Source of the DNA: Nemophila menziesii
Lineage: Eukaryota > Streptophyta > Magnoliopsida > Boraginales > Hydrophyllaceae
Direction of reading: 5' to 3'
Assembly (NCBI GenBank): GCA_029959085.1
Contig: JARWIR010000017.1
Span: 26,908,144-26,972,143 of the forward strand
Length of the DNA: 64,000 nucleotides
The position numbers and the translations under genes were made by a program. Every line of letters starts with the position of its first letter. Position 1 is the stretch's first letter. The notes below the pieces were generated by a model. That model did not search any database. It was not told the DNA's origin and worked only from the letters and a program-made list of their open reading frames with translations. This document shows, piece after piece, positions 12,591-24,500 of the stretch.

Positions 12591-12614
12591 TTTCATTCTG
12601 CTTTATTATATAGA

Positions 12615-13252
12615 TATACAATTATTATGGCCAACATTACTTAAATAACCCTCATAAAGTGTTTTGATATTTTAAATATATATTAAAAATATAAATTTAA
12701 ACATTTAATAAGGTTAATAGTGGAAGAACTTAAGAATAAATATTATTAAAATTTTAAGTAAATAATAATTTTTAGGACACAATTTTTAGTAAATAAATAT
12801 TATTTGTGAAAAAAAATATTTTATTATTATACTTAATAACTATATAATATATATATTGAATTATATAATATTAAATGAAAATCTTATCTATGATGAAATT
12901 TTAAAATCTTTTAGGTCAATATTCAAATGGTTATCCAATATATTTAAAAAAGAAAACTAAAAAATTAATAAATAAAACCCACGAGAATATGAGATGGTCG
13001 AGATATTAAAGCAATGAATACGAGTTAGTTTATATGGGCCCATCGAGGAACCATAACCGCTCTATACTCCAAATTTTTCACTTACCTTTTTTTTAATAAT
13101 AAATTTCTTCGCTTTGCCCTGTAGCTCTCCATAATATTACAAAAATGATCTAGATCACGATAATTTACATCTAATTACACTCTAATCCCTCATTATTACG
13201 TAATAGGCTAAGTTGAGAGATTAGGACTTAGGGCGCTTAAGAAGAAGAAGAA
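12615..13252 (+). promoter_or_regulatory. Upstream region of the galactosyltransferase gene
   Basis: This AT-rich stretch separates the Helitron 5' end from the ATG at 13253. No confident TATA element was identified. The last bases before the ATG are a purine-rich run (gaagaagaagaa), a typical plant leader. Function is inferred from position only. Confidence 0.4.
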
Positions 13253-15194
13253 ATGGATAGCAGTTTACCGTTGACGTCACCGTCGAAATCAGACCGGCGA
13301 TCAAAATCGAAGGCTTTACAAACTTCTAAAACCTCACTCTTGCTTGTTTTCTGTTCTGCCCTTGCCTGTCTCTATGTTGCTGGAAGGTTCATTTCAATTT
13401 CTTAATTTTCACATTAAATTTTAGCTGATTTTAGTTTAATATACGATTTTCGATAAATCTATTGAAGGTTATGGCAAGATGCAGAGAATAGAATGCTGTT
13501 AGCTAGTCTTTTAAAGAGAAATGCATCTCAGGTTACTCTATTCCTATTAATTTATTGGAATTTAACGTTTTCTGATTCAAGCATTATGAATTAAATTAGA
13601 CATATGAAAAATCATCTAACTCATAGGCTATATAACTGAAATTAGGATTTGTTTCGATTAGACACGGTTTTAGCTTTTGATTATAATATAGGAAATGAAA
13701 ATAGAGGATTAAATCTAATTTGGATTTCTTCTGTTCATTATGACTAATATTATCTTTGTGTTTATTTACAGAAAGTAAAAGTATTGACAGTTGAAGATAA
13801 GCTAGCGGTTTTAGGCTGCAAGTAATCAATTCTCCATCACTTTTATAAATTATTAATGAATTTTTTCATAAATATCATGTACAGTTAGTAATTATAAAAA
13901 CTTTAGGGATTTAGAGAGAAGAATAGTCGAAACTGAAATGGAATTAACATTAGCAAAAAGTCAAGGCTATCTTAAGAATCAAGGGCAATTAAGTGGACCA
14001 TCAAATGGCAAAAAATATCTCGCAGTTATTGGAATTTATACAGGTTTTGGAAGTCACTCACGAAGAAATATGTTAAGAGAATCTTTAGCTGAAGGTAATT
14101 TTCTTTTTTCATTTTTTTTAATTTTTCAACTTTTATTTACTCTTTTTTTTCCGCTCTTTTAGGTAGTGATTTAACAAAACTTGAAGAAAAAGGAATAATC
14201 ATACGATTTATCATTGGTAGAAGGTTTTTCATCTACTCAAAACCTTTTAATTTTCTTTTTTATTTAATTTTGTACTCACTCAGTTAATTAACCATACAGT
14301 CCTAACCGAGGAGACACTTTAGACCGTGCTATTGACTTAGAAAGTAGTAAAACAAAGGATTTCTTAATACTAGTAAGTTATTTAAAACTACTTAATATTT
14401 AAAATATTATAATTAATTTACTAAATACTTTTATGTTAAGAATGATCATGAGGAAGCTGAAGAAGAATATTCGAAGAAAACAAAGTTTTTTTTCTCTACA
14501 GCAGTTCAAATATGGGATGCAGATTTTTATATTAAAGTTGATAATAATGTTGATATTGAACTAGGTAAATAAATATATTTTAATTTTTTTTTTTTACTAT
14601 TTATGATGTTCACATATATTTGTTGTTATTATAGATGGATTGCTTGAACTTTTACAAAAGAGACGAGGTCAAGATAGTAATTATATCGGATGCATGAAAT
14701 CTGGAGTAGTAGTTACTGAAGAGTAATAATTAATTTTAATTAATTAATTATATTTTTATTATGGAACGTAAAATAAAATATTGAATTTACAGAGGAAAAT
14801 CATGGTACGAACCAGAATGGTGGAAATTTGGGGATGAGAAAGTGTATTTTCGTCATGCTAGTGGTTCAATGCTTATAATATCGAAAAACTTAGCACAGTA
14901 TATAAACATTAACAGGTAAGTAAGTAAGTTATTCCAGTATGCATTTTTTTTTTAATTTTTATTTATTTATTTATTAAAGTTTTATGTGATGCAGTGTATC
15001 TTTGAAGACTTACGCACATGATGATATATCAGTAGGTTCATGGATGTTGGGTGTTCAAGCAACTTATATAGATGAGCCTCGTATGTGTTGTGGGGCCCCT
15101 GGACAAGGTAATTTAGTAAGTTTTGATAGTTAATTTGATTTTATTTATTTATTTTTTTGTTATGAATACAGAGAAGGTTTGTTTATTGGGTTGA
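13253..15194 (+). CDS. HPGT: Hydroxyproline O-galactosyltransferase (HPGT-type, GT31)
   Basis: Eleven exons with GT/AG introns join into 346 codons plus stop: 13253-13386, 13468-13531, 13772-13821, 13907-14094, 14163-14223, 14300-14372, 14441-14564, 14635-14722, 14793-14915, 14995-15107 and 15172-15194. All phases agree, and the length fits Arabidopsis HPGT1-3. Plant HPGTs add the first galactose to hydroxyproline of arabinogalactan proteins in the Golgi. Seen here: a basic N terminus, a signal-anchor helix at about 27-44, a DUF4094-like stem ([10 protein letters not shown]), then the GT31 domain with [26 protein letters not shown], the late acidic motif [10 protein letters not shown] (309-318) and C-terminal EKVC. 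The DXD-site segment reads IKVDNNVD (221-228), where I recall DDN in relatives. The protein class is a recognition by motifs; the exact paralogue is not determined. Nothing in the frame is broken. Confidence 0.93.
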
Positions 15195-15564
15195 AAGTGA
15201 AGAGGAGTCTTGGTAGTATAGAGAGGATTGGTGAGATATTATTCTTTATATGGGGAAGAGATATGCAGTGATTCTTTTGTTGGATATATATACATAGAAT
15301 TTATAGTTAAAACTTTGCTCCTTTAGAGAGGAAATTTGGAGCTTTGATGCATAGTTTTTCATGGAGTTGTAAAGATTTTGTTACCCTGAGCTCTCTCCTA
15401 TATTGCAAATTTGAATTTCTTCTTTATTGCACCCCATGCCCATATAATTATACTACTAGTCCCTCAAGTCATGGATTCCAAACTTACATATAATTACAGT
15501 TATAAATCCAAACTTACCATTACAGATAAGATTTAACCCGTACCTATTCCGATTAGCAAAGTTC
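15195..15564 (+). other. 3' flank of the galactosyltransferase gene
   Basis: Probable 3' UTR and intergenic DNA. No clear AATAAA signal near the stop codon and no other gene seen. Confidence 0.5.
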
Positions 15565-16439
15565 ATTGGTAATAATTCACGAAGTCACGTAATGATTTCA
15601 ACGCAGATTGCAGGTTGGCCTTACTTCTGGACTTTTTTTATTTTTTTTTCCGTTTTTTAATAAATTAAATAAATATGTAACTAATAAAAAGTAAAACAAG
15701 TATTCTAGCTACAAATATTATATACCTGGAGGTGTGTTAAAATTGACTAAGAACTGATAAGGATAACGGGTAAAATCCATACCGTTATCATCCCTACCAT
15801 GTCATCTCGCAAGTATATCATCTATCTATATATTATATAAGTAATAAAATATAGAATTTCAAAAATTTAAATAAGAATAATAAAATATACATCGCAAACA
15901 AATTAGAATTAAAGTATAATGTTGAATTACATTGAACGAAACATTTAATTTTAATGCTGATTTAAAACATACTTAAATTCTCATCATGTAATATATTTTA
16001 GGAGATATCGATGTATTCTCTTTATTATCCATTCATCATCTATATGTGCGACAATTATATGAACATATGTATTATTTTGTTTTTCTATTTTCAACTGTCT
16101 AGACTGAAGTTTAATCTTATATTTCATAAACATGATAGGTTACACCGGTGTGACCTATACAGTGTATACAAATCCTGCACCGGTATACTATTTGATGTCT
16201 TATTTTATTATAATGTAGCTTTTGAATATAAGAAGTCGATTACTTTGCAGAAATATCGTGGAGTAAATAATAGTGTGCTTCGAGTTCATACCCGCCCTGA
16301 TCGTAGTGGTAAAACAGCCTAATCCATGGTTTGGGAGATGAATAACAAACCTCTCGGTAAATACCCGCTTATTACCGACCCTAGTTGGAGTATCTGGGGA
16401 CCATATGAGTTTGTCATCTAAGGACAAGTAGTGACAATT
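15565..16439. other. Non-coding segment repeated at 47870-48640
   Basis: The block around 15700-15850 (with 'ctagctacaaatattatata') and the block around 16290-16440 (with 'aatccatggtttgggagatg') recur with indels in the second CACTA region. No gene is visible. Confidence 0.6.
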
Positions 16440-17220
16440 AAGTCCCTAAACCCATTAATAATTACATTGAAGTCCCTAAAACTATTAAAATTTACATTCA
16501 AGTCCCTATATTATTAAAAAATTACATTTAAGTTTTTAAAATTATTGAATATTACATTCAAGTCCTTAATCAAAAATTACATTCAACTATTTAAATCTAT
16601 TAAAAATTATATTCAAGTCCCTATATTTATATATTGCATTCAAGTCCTTAAAACTATTAAAAATTACATTCAAATCCTTAAGAACTATTAAAAATTACAT
16701 TCAATTCCCGATATTATTAAAATTTACAATGTAGTCCTTATATTATTAAAAAAATTACAATTTAGTCCATATATTATTAAAATTATAATTTAGTCTATAA
16801 AACTATCAAAAATAATAATTTAGTTCCTATATTATTAAAAGGGTAATACTTCCATCCAATATTGGATGGTCCAATATTCATATCACAGCCATGGATTATT
16901 TTAACAAAACACATGTCACTAGATTAAATGTTAGTTACTTTTGCAAGTTTAAAACAATGGGGTATGTGTATTAATACTATTGGTGTAGGATCATCCAATA
17001 TTGGATGGAAGAATTTTCCTTATTAAAAATATCTATTTAGACCTTATATTATTAAAAATCATAACTTACTCCATATATTATTAAAAATTATTAATTTAGC
17101 CCCTATATTATTAAAAATTACAATTTAATTCATATATTATTAATAATTTCAATCTAGTCTCTACATTATTTAAAGTTACTATTTAGTCCCTATACTATTA
17201 AAAATTACAATTCAGTCAAC
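16440..17220. repeat. Degenerate tandem repeat 'agtccctatattattaaaaattacaa'-type
   Basis: About 20 imperfect units near 30 bp alternate between 'aagtccctaa' and 'attaaaaattaca'. A parallel array occurs at 48640-49090. The array is split by a 181-bp MITE. Confidence 0.85.
16840..17020. mobile_element. 181-bp MITE with palindromic ends
   Basis: Both ends carry ACTTCCATCCAATATTGGAT or a close variant in inverted orientation, with AGG and CCT at the tips. TATTAAA lies on both sides, although the surrounding repeat makes that duplication ambiguous. The paralogous array at 48640-49090 lacks it. Superfamily not determined. Confidence 0.75.
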
Positions 17221-17664
17221 TAAAATTACAATTTTTTAAACGTCAGTTACGTGGATATCTTAAATTTTGCTTAAATTTTGTCATTCGTGACGATAATTGT
17301 CGTTGCTGGTAATTAGAAGGCGGGAAAGCTATCTGCTCACACCAATTTAATGATATTTTAATAATATTCGGCGGCGACAAATGTCATCGCAATTAACCTT
17401 AGCATTCTGCGATGAGTTATTCACCGTAAACTCGTTGCTAGATATCTCTATCAATAGCGACGAGTTCTTGCACTAATAGCGACAACTATTTCATCACAAA
17501 TAGAAAAAACCAATTTTTAACCTTTTAAAAGAATGAACAGTTTTTTTAAAACCTGTTATAAAATAGAACTCAATAAAAAATACACAACATTATAATCAAT
17601 TCATAAATCACTGTTAAGAATCCGATAAAAAACATTCAGTTTCAATACAAAACGATAAGTACTT

Positions 17665-19417
17665 CTAATCTATCTCGTAACCACTAGTCCGTACAATCTC
17701 ATCATCACTATCAATGTATATAAGGTGCTCCAATCGAACATATGCGTACACATCCCATGTGTTGTCATACATCTCTTCATTATCTTCAATTAATAAATAA
17801 GTTCCCAACAGAGCTGGATCAACTTCGATCTCCTCAGTAGTTGTCAAACTTAATCGGGAGTGATGTGCGTCCGTGTTAGTCCTAGCCAAAGAAATGGGGA
17901 TTGTATTTGTGACTGTAGATTTTGCATATGTATTCCATAACTCGGGACTCTATCTGTGCCGATCATTAACTTTCCACATGGCTTTCCACCCTTTTTGTGT
18001 TTTACTTGCATTAATTTCATCAATGTAAAACACTTTTTTGGCTTGGGTGACTAAAATGTAAGGCTCTTGGCTCCATAGAAAAGTAGTGTTGATACTGTTT
18101 ACCCCATGGTCTTTCTTCATCTTTGTCGTGTTATAACTTTAACACTCCAACAACACTATTGAACAACCACCATCAAATTAAACCTCCACGATCTCAACTA
18201 ACTCGCCATAATAAGGTACTCCATCTGTGATGGTACATACTCCGTAATCCAAAGTCACTTTTTTTCTCTCTTTTCACGAGTAATCCATTTGACACCGCTC
18301 AAAACACATGAATTGTATATATATACTGGACCATGAGAGATGTTCGCTAATGAAATAATTTTAGGGGTAGATAATGCATCACCAACCATGTGCATTAAGT
18401 AAACCGATCAATAAGAAGACTTATTAGTTTTAATATAGTCGTTTTTATATTAAAAATTAGATGATATATATAGCTTCTCCGTAAACCACCACCAAAACTT
18501 TTCTCGGGAAATGCTTTCTATATCAATAACAGGGACCAATAGTGTGGACTTGTGTTCACTATAGATTAAGAATAGTGTAAACATTTTTACACACGATAAA
18601 AAATGTAATTGTTACTTATATCATACACGGTTGGATCTCGTCGCAATTAAGGTAAGGAGGATCTACCAGTTGATTTTCTCCTTATCTTTACGTGGCAAAG
18701 CACGGAACTCTTTTTTACCCACTAGATTACACTAGTTATTAAGCACACACAAATTTTTAGGTCCAGGAACCGTTTTACTGTATCTACCCGAATTGTTAAA
18801 CTTTGTGTTTTCTTCTTGGAGATAACGCAATATGAATTTCAATGTCTCTTCCACAACGTACCACTATACCATTGAACCCTCCGGCATATTCGAATTTCGA
18901 CTAATTAGCTTCTTTATATACCTTCCAAATGGATACATCCACCACATTTGAACCGGATCACCTAGAAATGCTTTATCTTATAAGTGCATGACTAGGTGGA
19001 TCATTATGTCAAAGAAGGCAGAAGGAAAAATCATCTCTAGCTTGCACATAATTTCAACCACTACGTCCGTTTCCGCTTCAAATTCTTTCCTACTTAATTT
19101 TTTTTACAAATGACTTAAACACATTAGATAACCCAATTATCAGATCTCTCACCCATATATTGTCAATAAGCCTTGGGATACTAGCCACGAAAAGAAACTG
19201 CATTATTATGTGACAGTCATGGGATTTCATCCAGATGATATTTCCCGTATCACTCCGAGTGTTATTCCTCAAAATAGAAGCGAAACCACCAGGAAAATTA
19301 TGCGCCTTCAACCAATCAAAAATTACATGTCTGCTTTTCCGATGTCATCGCATACTTTATGCGCGATTGCATCTTTCTACATCGGTTCTCGAACAACCAC
19401 AGCTCTTTTCCTGATGA
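17665..19417 (-). pseudogene. CACTA TNP2 transposase, C-terminal part (degenerate)
   Basis: Minus-strand pieces read as TNP2. MKSHDCHIIMQFLFVASIPR (about 19200-19260) corresponds to the family's KSHDCHVLMQ block. At 18950-19080 a diverged EMIFP/FFDIMIHLVMHL segment follows, with MWWMYPFGRY. Near 18010-18130 lies SQEPYIL/QAKKVFYID, the C-terminal signature. Several stops and frameshifts interrupt it. It continues upstream across the MITE at 19418-19826 into 19827-19923 and then, across the Athila, into 31123-31654. Confidence 0.8.
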
Positions 19418-19826
19418 CTATGTTGTAGAAATCGTCGCTTAGGCACACCTAGGTGCCGCTTACGCCTATTAAAAATGCTAGGCGTTTTTTCATAGCGCCT
19501 GAATTGCCGTGGAAGAGGCACCTAGACCAACTAGGTGTCGATTAATGGCAAAAAATGGTCGCCTAGGCGTTCTTTTTTTGAGAATTCTTGAATTGATATT
19601 ATAACTTAAATTTTAGTACTTTTATATATAGTATAGTGTTGTTAGATGAATTTTATGATTTAAATAGTTAAAATTGTTATAATTACTACGTATAATATTA
19701 TTAATTGTACAAAATTACACAACAAGATTCCAAACCTCCTAATCCCGCCTAGGCCCCTTATAATCTCGCCTAGGCGTTAGGCCCCGGTCGACCGCCTAGT
19801 CTGCGAAACTGAGTTCTAAAGCATAG
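19418..19826. mobile_element. Second copy of the hAT-type MITE (409 bp)
   Basis: It resembles 10639-11077 along its length, including GCCTAGGCG-rich ends, 'gattaatggcaaaaaatgg' and the tail 'aaaattacacaac'. The termini are CTATGTTGTAGAAATC and, inverted, CTATGCTTTAGAACTC. Flanks CCTGATGA and CTTGATGC match at six of eight positions, consistent with an aged target duplication. It interrupts TNP2. Confidence 0.82.
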
Positions 19827-19928
19827 CTTGATGCCCATATCTTTTAGATCGTTTCTCGATTTTATGTTATCTTTATTAATTTTCCCATCAAGGCCTACCA
19901 TTGTACCGAGCATACTGTCATACACATT
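19827..19928 (-). pseudogene. Short TNP2 transposase segment between two insertions
   Basis: The minus strand encodes a TNP2-like piece (DSMLGTMVGLDGKINKDN, then NDLKDMGI). It is continuous in sense with 31123 onward once the Athila is skipped. Confidence 0.75.
19924..19928. repeat. Target duplication of the Athila element (left copy)
   Basis: ACATT here and at 31123-31127 exactly flank the LTR termini. This shows a single clean insertion. Confidence 0.9.
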
Positions 19929-21398
19929 TGATGTCTCCTCATTTGTGATAATAAAATATACTCACGAGACATCATTTTAGGCTTATTTATTAGTTTATAG
20001 GTTGATTTTAGCTTATTTTAGTGCACTTTCCTATTTTGAGTCTTGATTTGTAGAATTATTATTTTTAGAGCATATTGGGTTTAATTGTTTATTTAGTGTG
20101 AAGCTTTAAATATAATTATGGAGATTAATTAGAGTCCAAGTCAAAGACAACAACTTATGGAAGGAGATATGCATGGAATTTGGAGATAAGGAAATAAAAG
20201 CTAAAAAGATGGAAAAGGAAAAGCTGCCTAAATCTGGGATTCTGCACACACGTCTAAAGATTGGTGTTTTTACCTAAGAAATAGGCCGAATTTGGTAATT
20301 TCCTTCTAATGGGTCTAGATAATTCTGTTGCGATTCTTTTGGTATCTTATGGAGCTCAATCCGACCAATAACAAAAAAGATACACTCAAAACAGCGCAGC
20401 AGTGTTTATCTTTATTTCCTTACGAATTTGAGTTGGGCTTGAAGTCCATTACTTAACTTATCTCTAAAGAAACGAATTAGGTCAACCTCTACACTATAAA
20501 TACATCCTCTTAGCACTCTTAAATCATGCTTGGTGAAACCTTAAACCAAGAGGAAGCTTACAACACAAGAGAGAAGTCTAGAAGGAGCTGTCATCGACAA
20601 TGTCTTCTCCTACCTTTAGATTTGTAATTTCTTTCTTTTCTTGCATGAACTAATTTTCTTTAGCTTGAGTTTTTAGCATTAATGTATGAACCCTAGTTTT
20701 GATTGACATCTATCTAATTTGGGAATTTAATGTTTTAAATAGAATTATAGTTTTTATTCTCTGTTTATGTGTTTGGATTTATATTCTGTGTTCTTGTGGA
20801 CGACCGCCATTAGAATTACCATCTAGTAATTAGGTCACCATTGACAACGGTGTTTAATTGCATGTTTAGCACATAACGTCTAGTATTAGGTTTGATCTGA
20901 CAACCCAACCTAGCTAGATAATCACTATGGTTTAGTCTTGTGACTATTTACCAATTACAGGAAAAGTTTGCTTAGGAAGCCTTATTGACACAGGTAAATC
21001 CTATTTGAAACTACCGATTAGGGAAATACTACATAATTCACCCTTACATGTTTAGAACGGCAAAACTAGTGGGGATTACATGCTAATAACTTAAGCTATA
21101 TTCTCATATCACTTCTCTTTCATATTTAATTTTCTGTCTTTAATTCTTAGTTTAATTTAGTTTATTAGAAAATCAAACAAAAATCTATTTGTCTTTACTT
21201 TTATTTGCGTTTAGTTGTTCTAGCTTTAACTTATTTGCACTTGATATTTGCATAAGATTCTCCTAACCTCTGTAGTCTCTGCGGAACGAATCTTTATCTA
21301 AAACTTGCATACGATTTGTATACTTGCAGAACCGTGTAGTTTTAGGGTGTTTTTGCACTTTATTTATATCTTATTTTATCACACCCTAGGCCCCACCA
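19929..21398 (+). repeat. 5' LTR of the Athila element (1470 bp)
   Basis: Bounded by TGATGTCTCC and CCCCACCA. A TATA-like CTATAAATA at about 20494 is a plausible promoter core. The first 50 bp contain an inverted repeat, TGATGTCTC ... GAGACATCA. Confidence 0.95.
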
Positions 21399-21404
21399 AG
21401 TTTT

Positions 21405-21422
21405 TGGCGCCGCTGCCGGGGA
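21405..21422 (+). other. Primer binding site (tRNA-Asp type)
   Basis: TGGCGCCGCTGCCGGGGA begins six bases after the LTR. This is the site typical of the Tat/Athila lineage (complementary to Asp tRNA, with one base different from the form I recall). Confidence 0.85.
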
Positions 21423-21549
21423 CTACATCGTTAGTCCTTGTGCATATATCTTGTGCTTTTATTTTTAGTTAGTTCTATTTTACGCTTTTGTTTTTAATTT
21501 TTGTTTTTAGTTTTTGTTTTTAGTTTTTGTTTTTCAGATTTAGTTACAG

Positions 21550-24500
21550 ATGGAGAACCCAAGGAGACTTGAGCCACCCATCGAGTTCAGAGTGGAGCCA
21601 CGAGGAATTCGAGCTCCAGAAATCCAAGCTGCGAAATTTAAACCTGATCCTGGGATGATAACTCAATTTGTATCTCATGGATTATTCAGCGGAGATGCAC
21701 ATCAAGATCCGATCCGATATATTCAGAAATTCATGCAGATCTGTGATGCTTATATCGTAAGAGGAGTTACTAGGGAGCAAGTATATTACCTGATGTTCCA
21801 GTTCTTCTTGACCGGATGTGCAAGCGATTGGTATGATACCCAATACCCTCATGTTATTCCAGATTGGGACAAGCTTCAAGCAAGATTCCTAGACCATTTT
21901 TATCCGGTTAGTAGACGTTTAAAAGATATGTTGGAGCTTGAACAATTTATTCAGAAAGAGGAAGAGAGTTTGGGTGAAGCATGGTTACGATTTACAGATA
22001 AGAAGGCGAGATGTCCATATCATAGATCCTCGCCGGAATATTATTTAACCCTGTTTTATGGAGGCCTTAATGATCAATCAAGAGAGAAAGCAGATTCGTT
22101 AGGAAACGCAGGTTTTGTGTTACTAGATCCTGAAGAAGCTGAGTTGGGGATGGAGAGAATTCTTGAGAACGAGAGAAGTTGGCCAAGGAGAGCAATAAAA
22201 GAAGACAATTCAGCATCTCTGAAACTTGAAGATTTGGCTAAACAACTCGAAGAACTTAAGGAACAAGCCCGAATAATTGCTCAGGTGAATACGGTACGCA
22301 CAATTCCTTCGTGTCTTGGTTGTGGATCAAGAAATCATGTGTGGGCCGGATGTATGAATAATCCAGCAGTAGCTTCCGTTCAAAATCCTCAAGATAACTA
22401 TTACTCCAATGGTTATGATTATCCTCAAGAAAGCTACACTAATTATCAACAACCTCCACAACAAAAGAGTTGGGACAGAAAACAAGAGACTTATCATCAA
22501 CCCCAACTTCCACCTTATAATTCACCACAACCTATTCAGAAAAAGGCACCCAATGTCAAAACTTGTCAAGAACCAAAGAAGGATCCACCTAAACAATCAA
22601 TGCAATTGGCAAAACAGGAACAACTCCAGAGTTTAACTTCGAGTATGACTAAATTAATGCAAACAGTTGAGAAGAAAATGAGTCATAACCAACAGAAAGT
22701 TCGAACCCAGGAGAAGATTATCAAGCAACTAGAGCATACTATATCACAGATGGCGAGTACATTACAAACTAGGCCGAAAGGGAAACTCCCAAGTGATACT
22801 ATTGCTCCTAGAGATGACTCTTGCCATGGAGTTGAATTGCGAAGTGGAAAACAACTACCTCCACTGAGACCAGAACAAATTCCTATTCCAGAACAAAGGA
22901 GGGAAGAGATAATTAAAGATACGGTCGAGGAGGTAGTTAAACCAAAGAGTGTCCAAGCCGAGACACCTGAAACGACAAGAAAACCAGTGGAACTCAATAC
23001 ACGCCCTCCGCCACCATACCCTTCATGTGTCAGAAAGAAGGACAATGACCTGGAATTCAAGAAGTTCATTGACATGTTGAAGAAATTGGAAGTTAATATA
23101 CCCCTTGTTGAAGCTCTCAAGAGGATGCCAACCTACATGAAATTCATGAAAGACATCCTCTCCAACAAGCGAAGTATAGAGACTGGGGAACCAATTGGAT
23201 TACCTAGGGAGTGCAGTGCTATATGTCAAAGTGAGTTGCCACCGAAACTAGAATATCCCGAAAGTTTTACAATTCCCATCGGCATTGGAGATAGTTGGAC
23301 CGGGAAGGCATTATGTGATTTAGGCGCGAGCATCAATCTCATGCCTAGATCCCTGTTTGAGAAGCTTAATATCGGAGAAGTAGTACCCACATCGGTGGTA
23401 TTACAAATGGCGGATCGCTCCCTCTCACGACCAATAGGTAAAATTGAAGATGTTTTAGTTAAAGCTGGCTCTTTTATTTTTCCTTGTGATTTTATTATCC
23501 TTGACTACGACGCGGATAAGAATGTCCCCATCATTTTGGGTAGACCATTCTTAGCAACGGGGCGTACACTAATTGATGTTGAGAATGGTGAGTTGATCAT
23601 GAGAGTACAAGGCGAACAGATACGATTCAATGTGTTTCAGGCAATAAAATATCCTAAAGCAAAAGACGAGTGCTTCAAAGTAGATGTCATCGAAAAAATT
23701 ACGCAAGAAGTCTTCAATAAAGAAAACTTAGATGATGATCTGGACGAAGCCTTAACACCTGAAACACCAGAACTCGAAATTCCCCCTGAAGATGTTGCTG
23801 CATTAAACGTGCGAGAATTACTTAGAGAACCAGGTGACATTGAACCAATGAAACAACCATCTATAATATGTCCACCTGTTCTCGAAGAAAAACCACTTCC
23901 AGATCACCTACGCTATGCATATCTAGGTATGAACAAAACTTTTCCTGTTATTATTTCTGCTAACCTTTCAGGTCCTCAAGAGGAGAAGCTACTTCAAGTA
24001 CTTCGTGCAAACAAAGAAGCAATCGGATGGACTATTGCCGACATCAAAGGAAATAGTCCTTCCGTTTGCAAACACAAAATCATTCTTGAGAACGAAGGTG
24101 GGCGATCTATAGAGGGACAGAGAAGACTCATGCCAGCTATGAAAGAAGTAGTGAGGAAGGAAGTTATCAAGTTGTTAGACGCAGGAATTATCTATCCGAT
24201 TGCTAGCAGTGATTGGGTCAGTCCAGTACAATGTGTTCCAAAGAAAGGAGGTTTCACTACCATCCTTAATGATCAAGGCGAAGCCATACCATCAAGACCA
24301 GTTGTGGGGTGGTGAGTGTGCATGGATTACCGAAGACTGAACAAAGCAACGAAGAAAGATCACTTCCCGCTACCATTCATTGATCAGATGCTAGACAAAC
24401 TTGCAGGGAGAGAATATTACTGTTTCCTTGACGGATATTCGGGTTATAATCAGATTTGTGTGGATCCCCTTGATCAACACAAAACAACTTTTACATGTCC

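Larger units (their letters stand above)
6980..12614 (-). mobile_element. Helitron (5635 bp) with recognisable termini
   Basis: On the minus strand the element starts TCTATATAATAAAGCAG (from 12614) and ends CTAG (at 6980). The end is preceded by a hairpin with stem GTGCC/GGCAC and a four-base loop (6993-7006). The flanking bases give A before TC and T after CTAG, as expected for Helitron insertion between A and T. Inside lie a decayed Pif1-type helicase, an extra helicase tail, an 85-bp tandem array, a hAT MITE and a stretch of unknown origin. No Rep (HUH) domain was seen, so the copy is probably non-autonomous. Its 5' end sits about 640 bp upstream of the galactosyltransferase start codon. 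Confidence 0.88.

Noticed and set aside
16911..16930. CACTAG as a possible CACTA terminus
   Set aside because: It lies inside the small MITE and is not followed by the TIR sequence seen at 35551.
22683..23120. 145-codon minus-strand ORF opposite gag
   Set aside because: Antisense shadow of the gag-pol frame.
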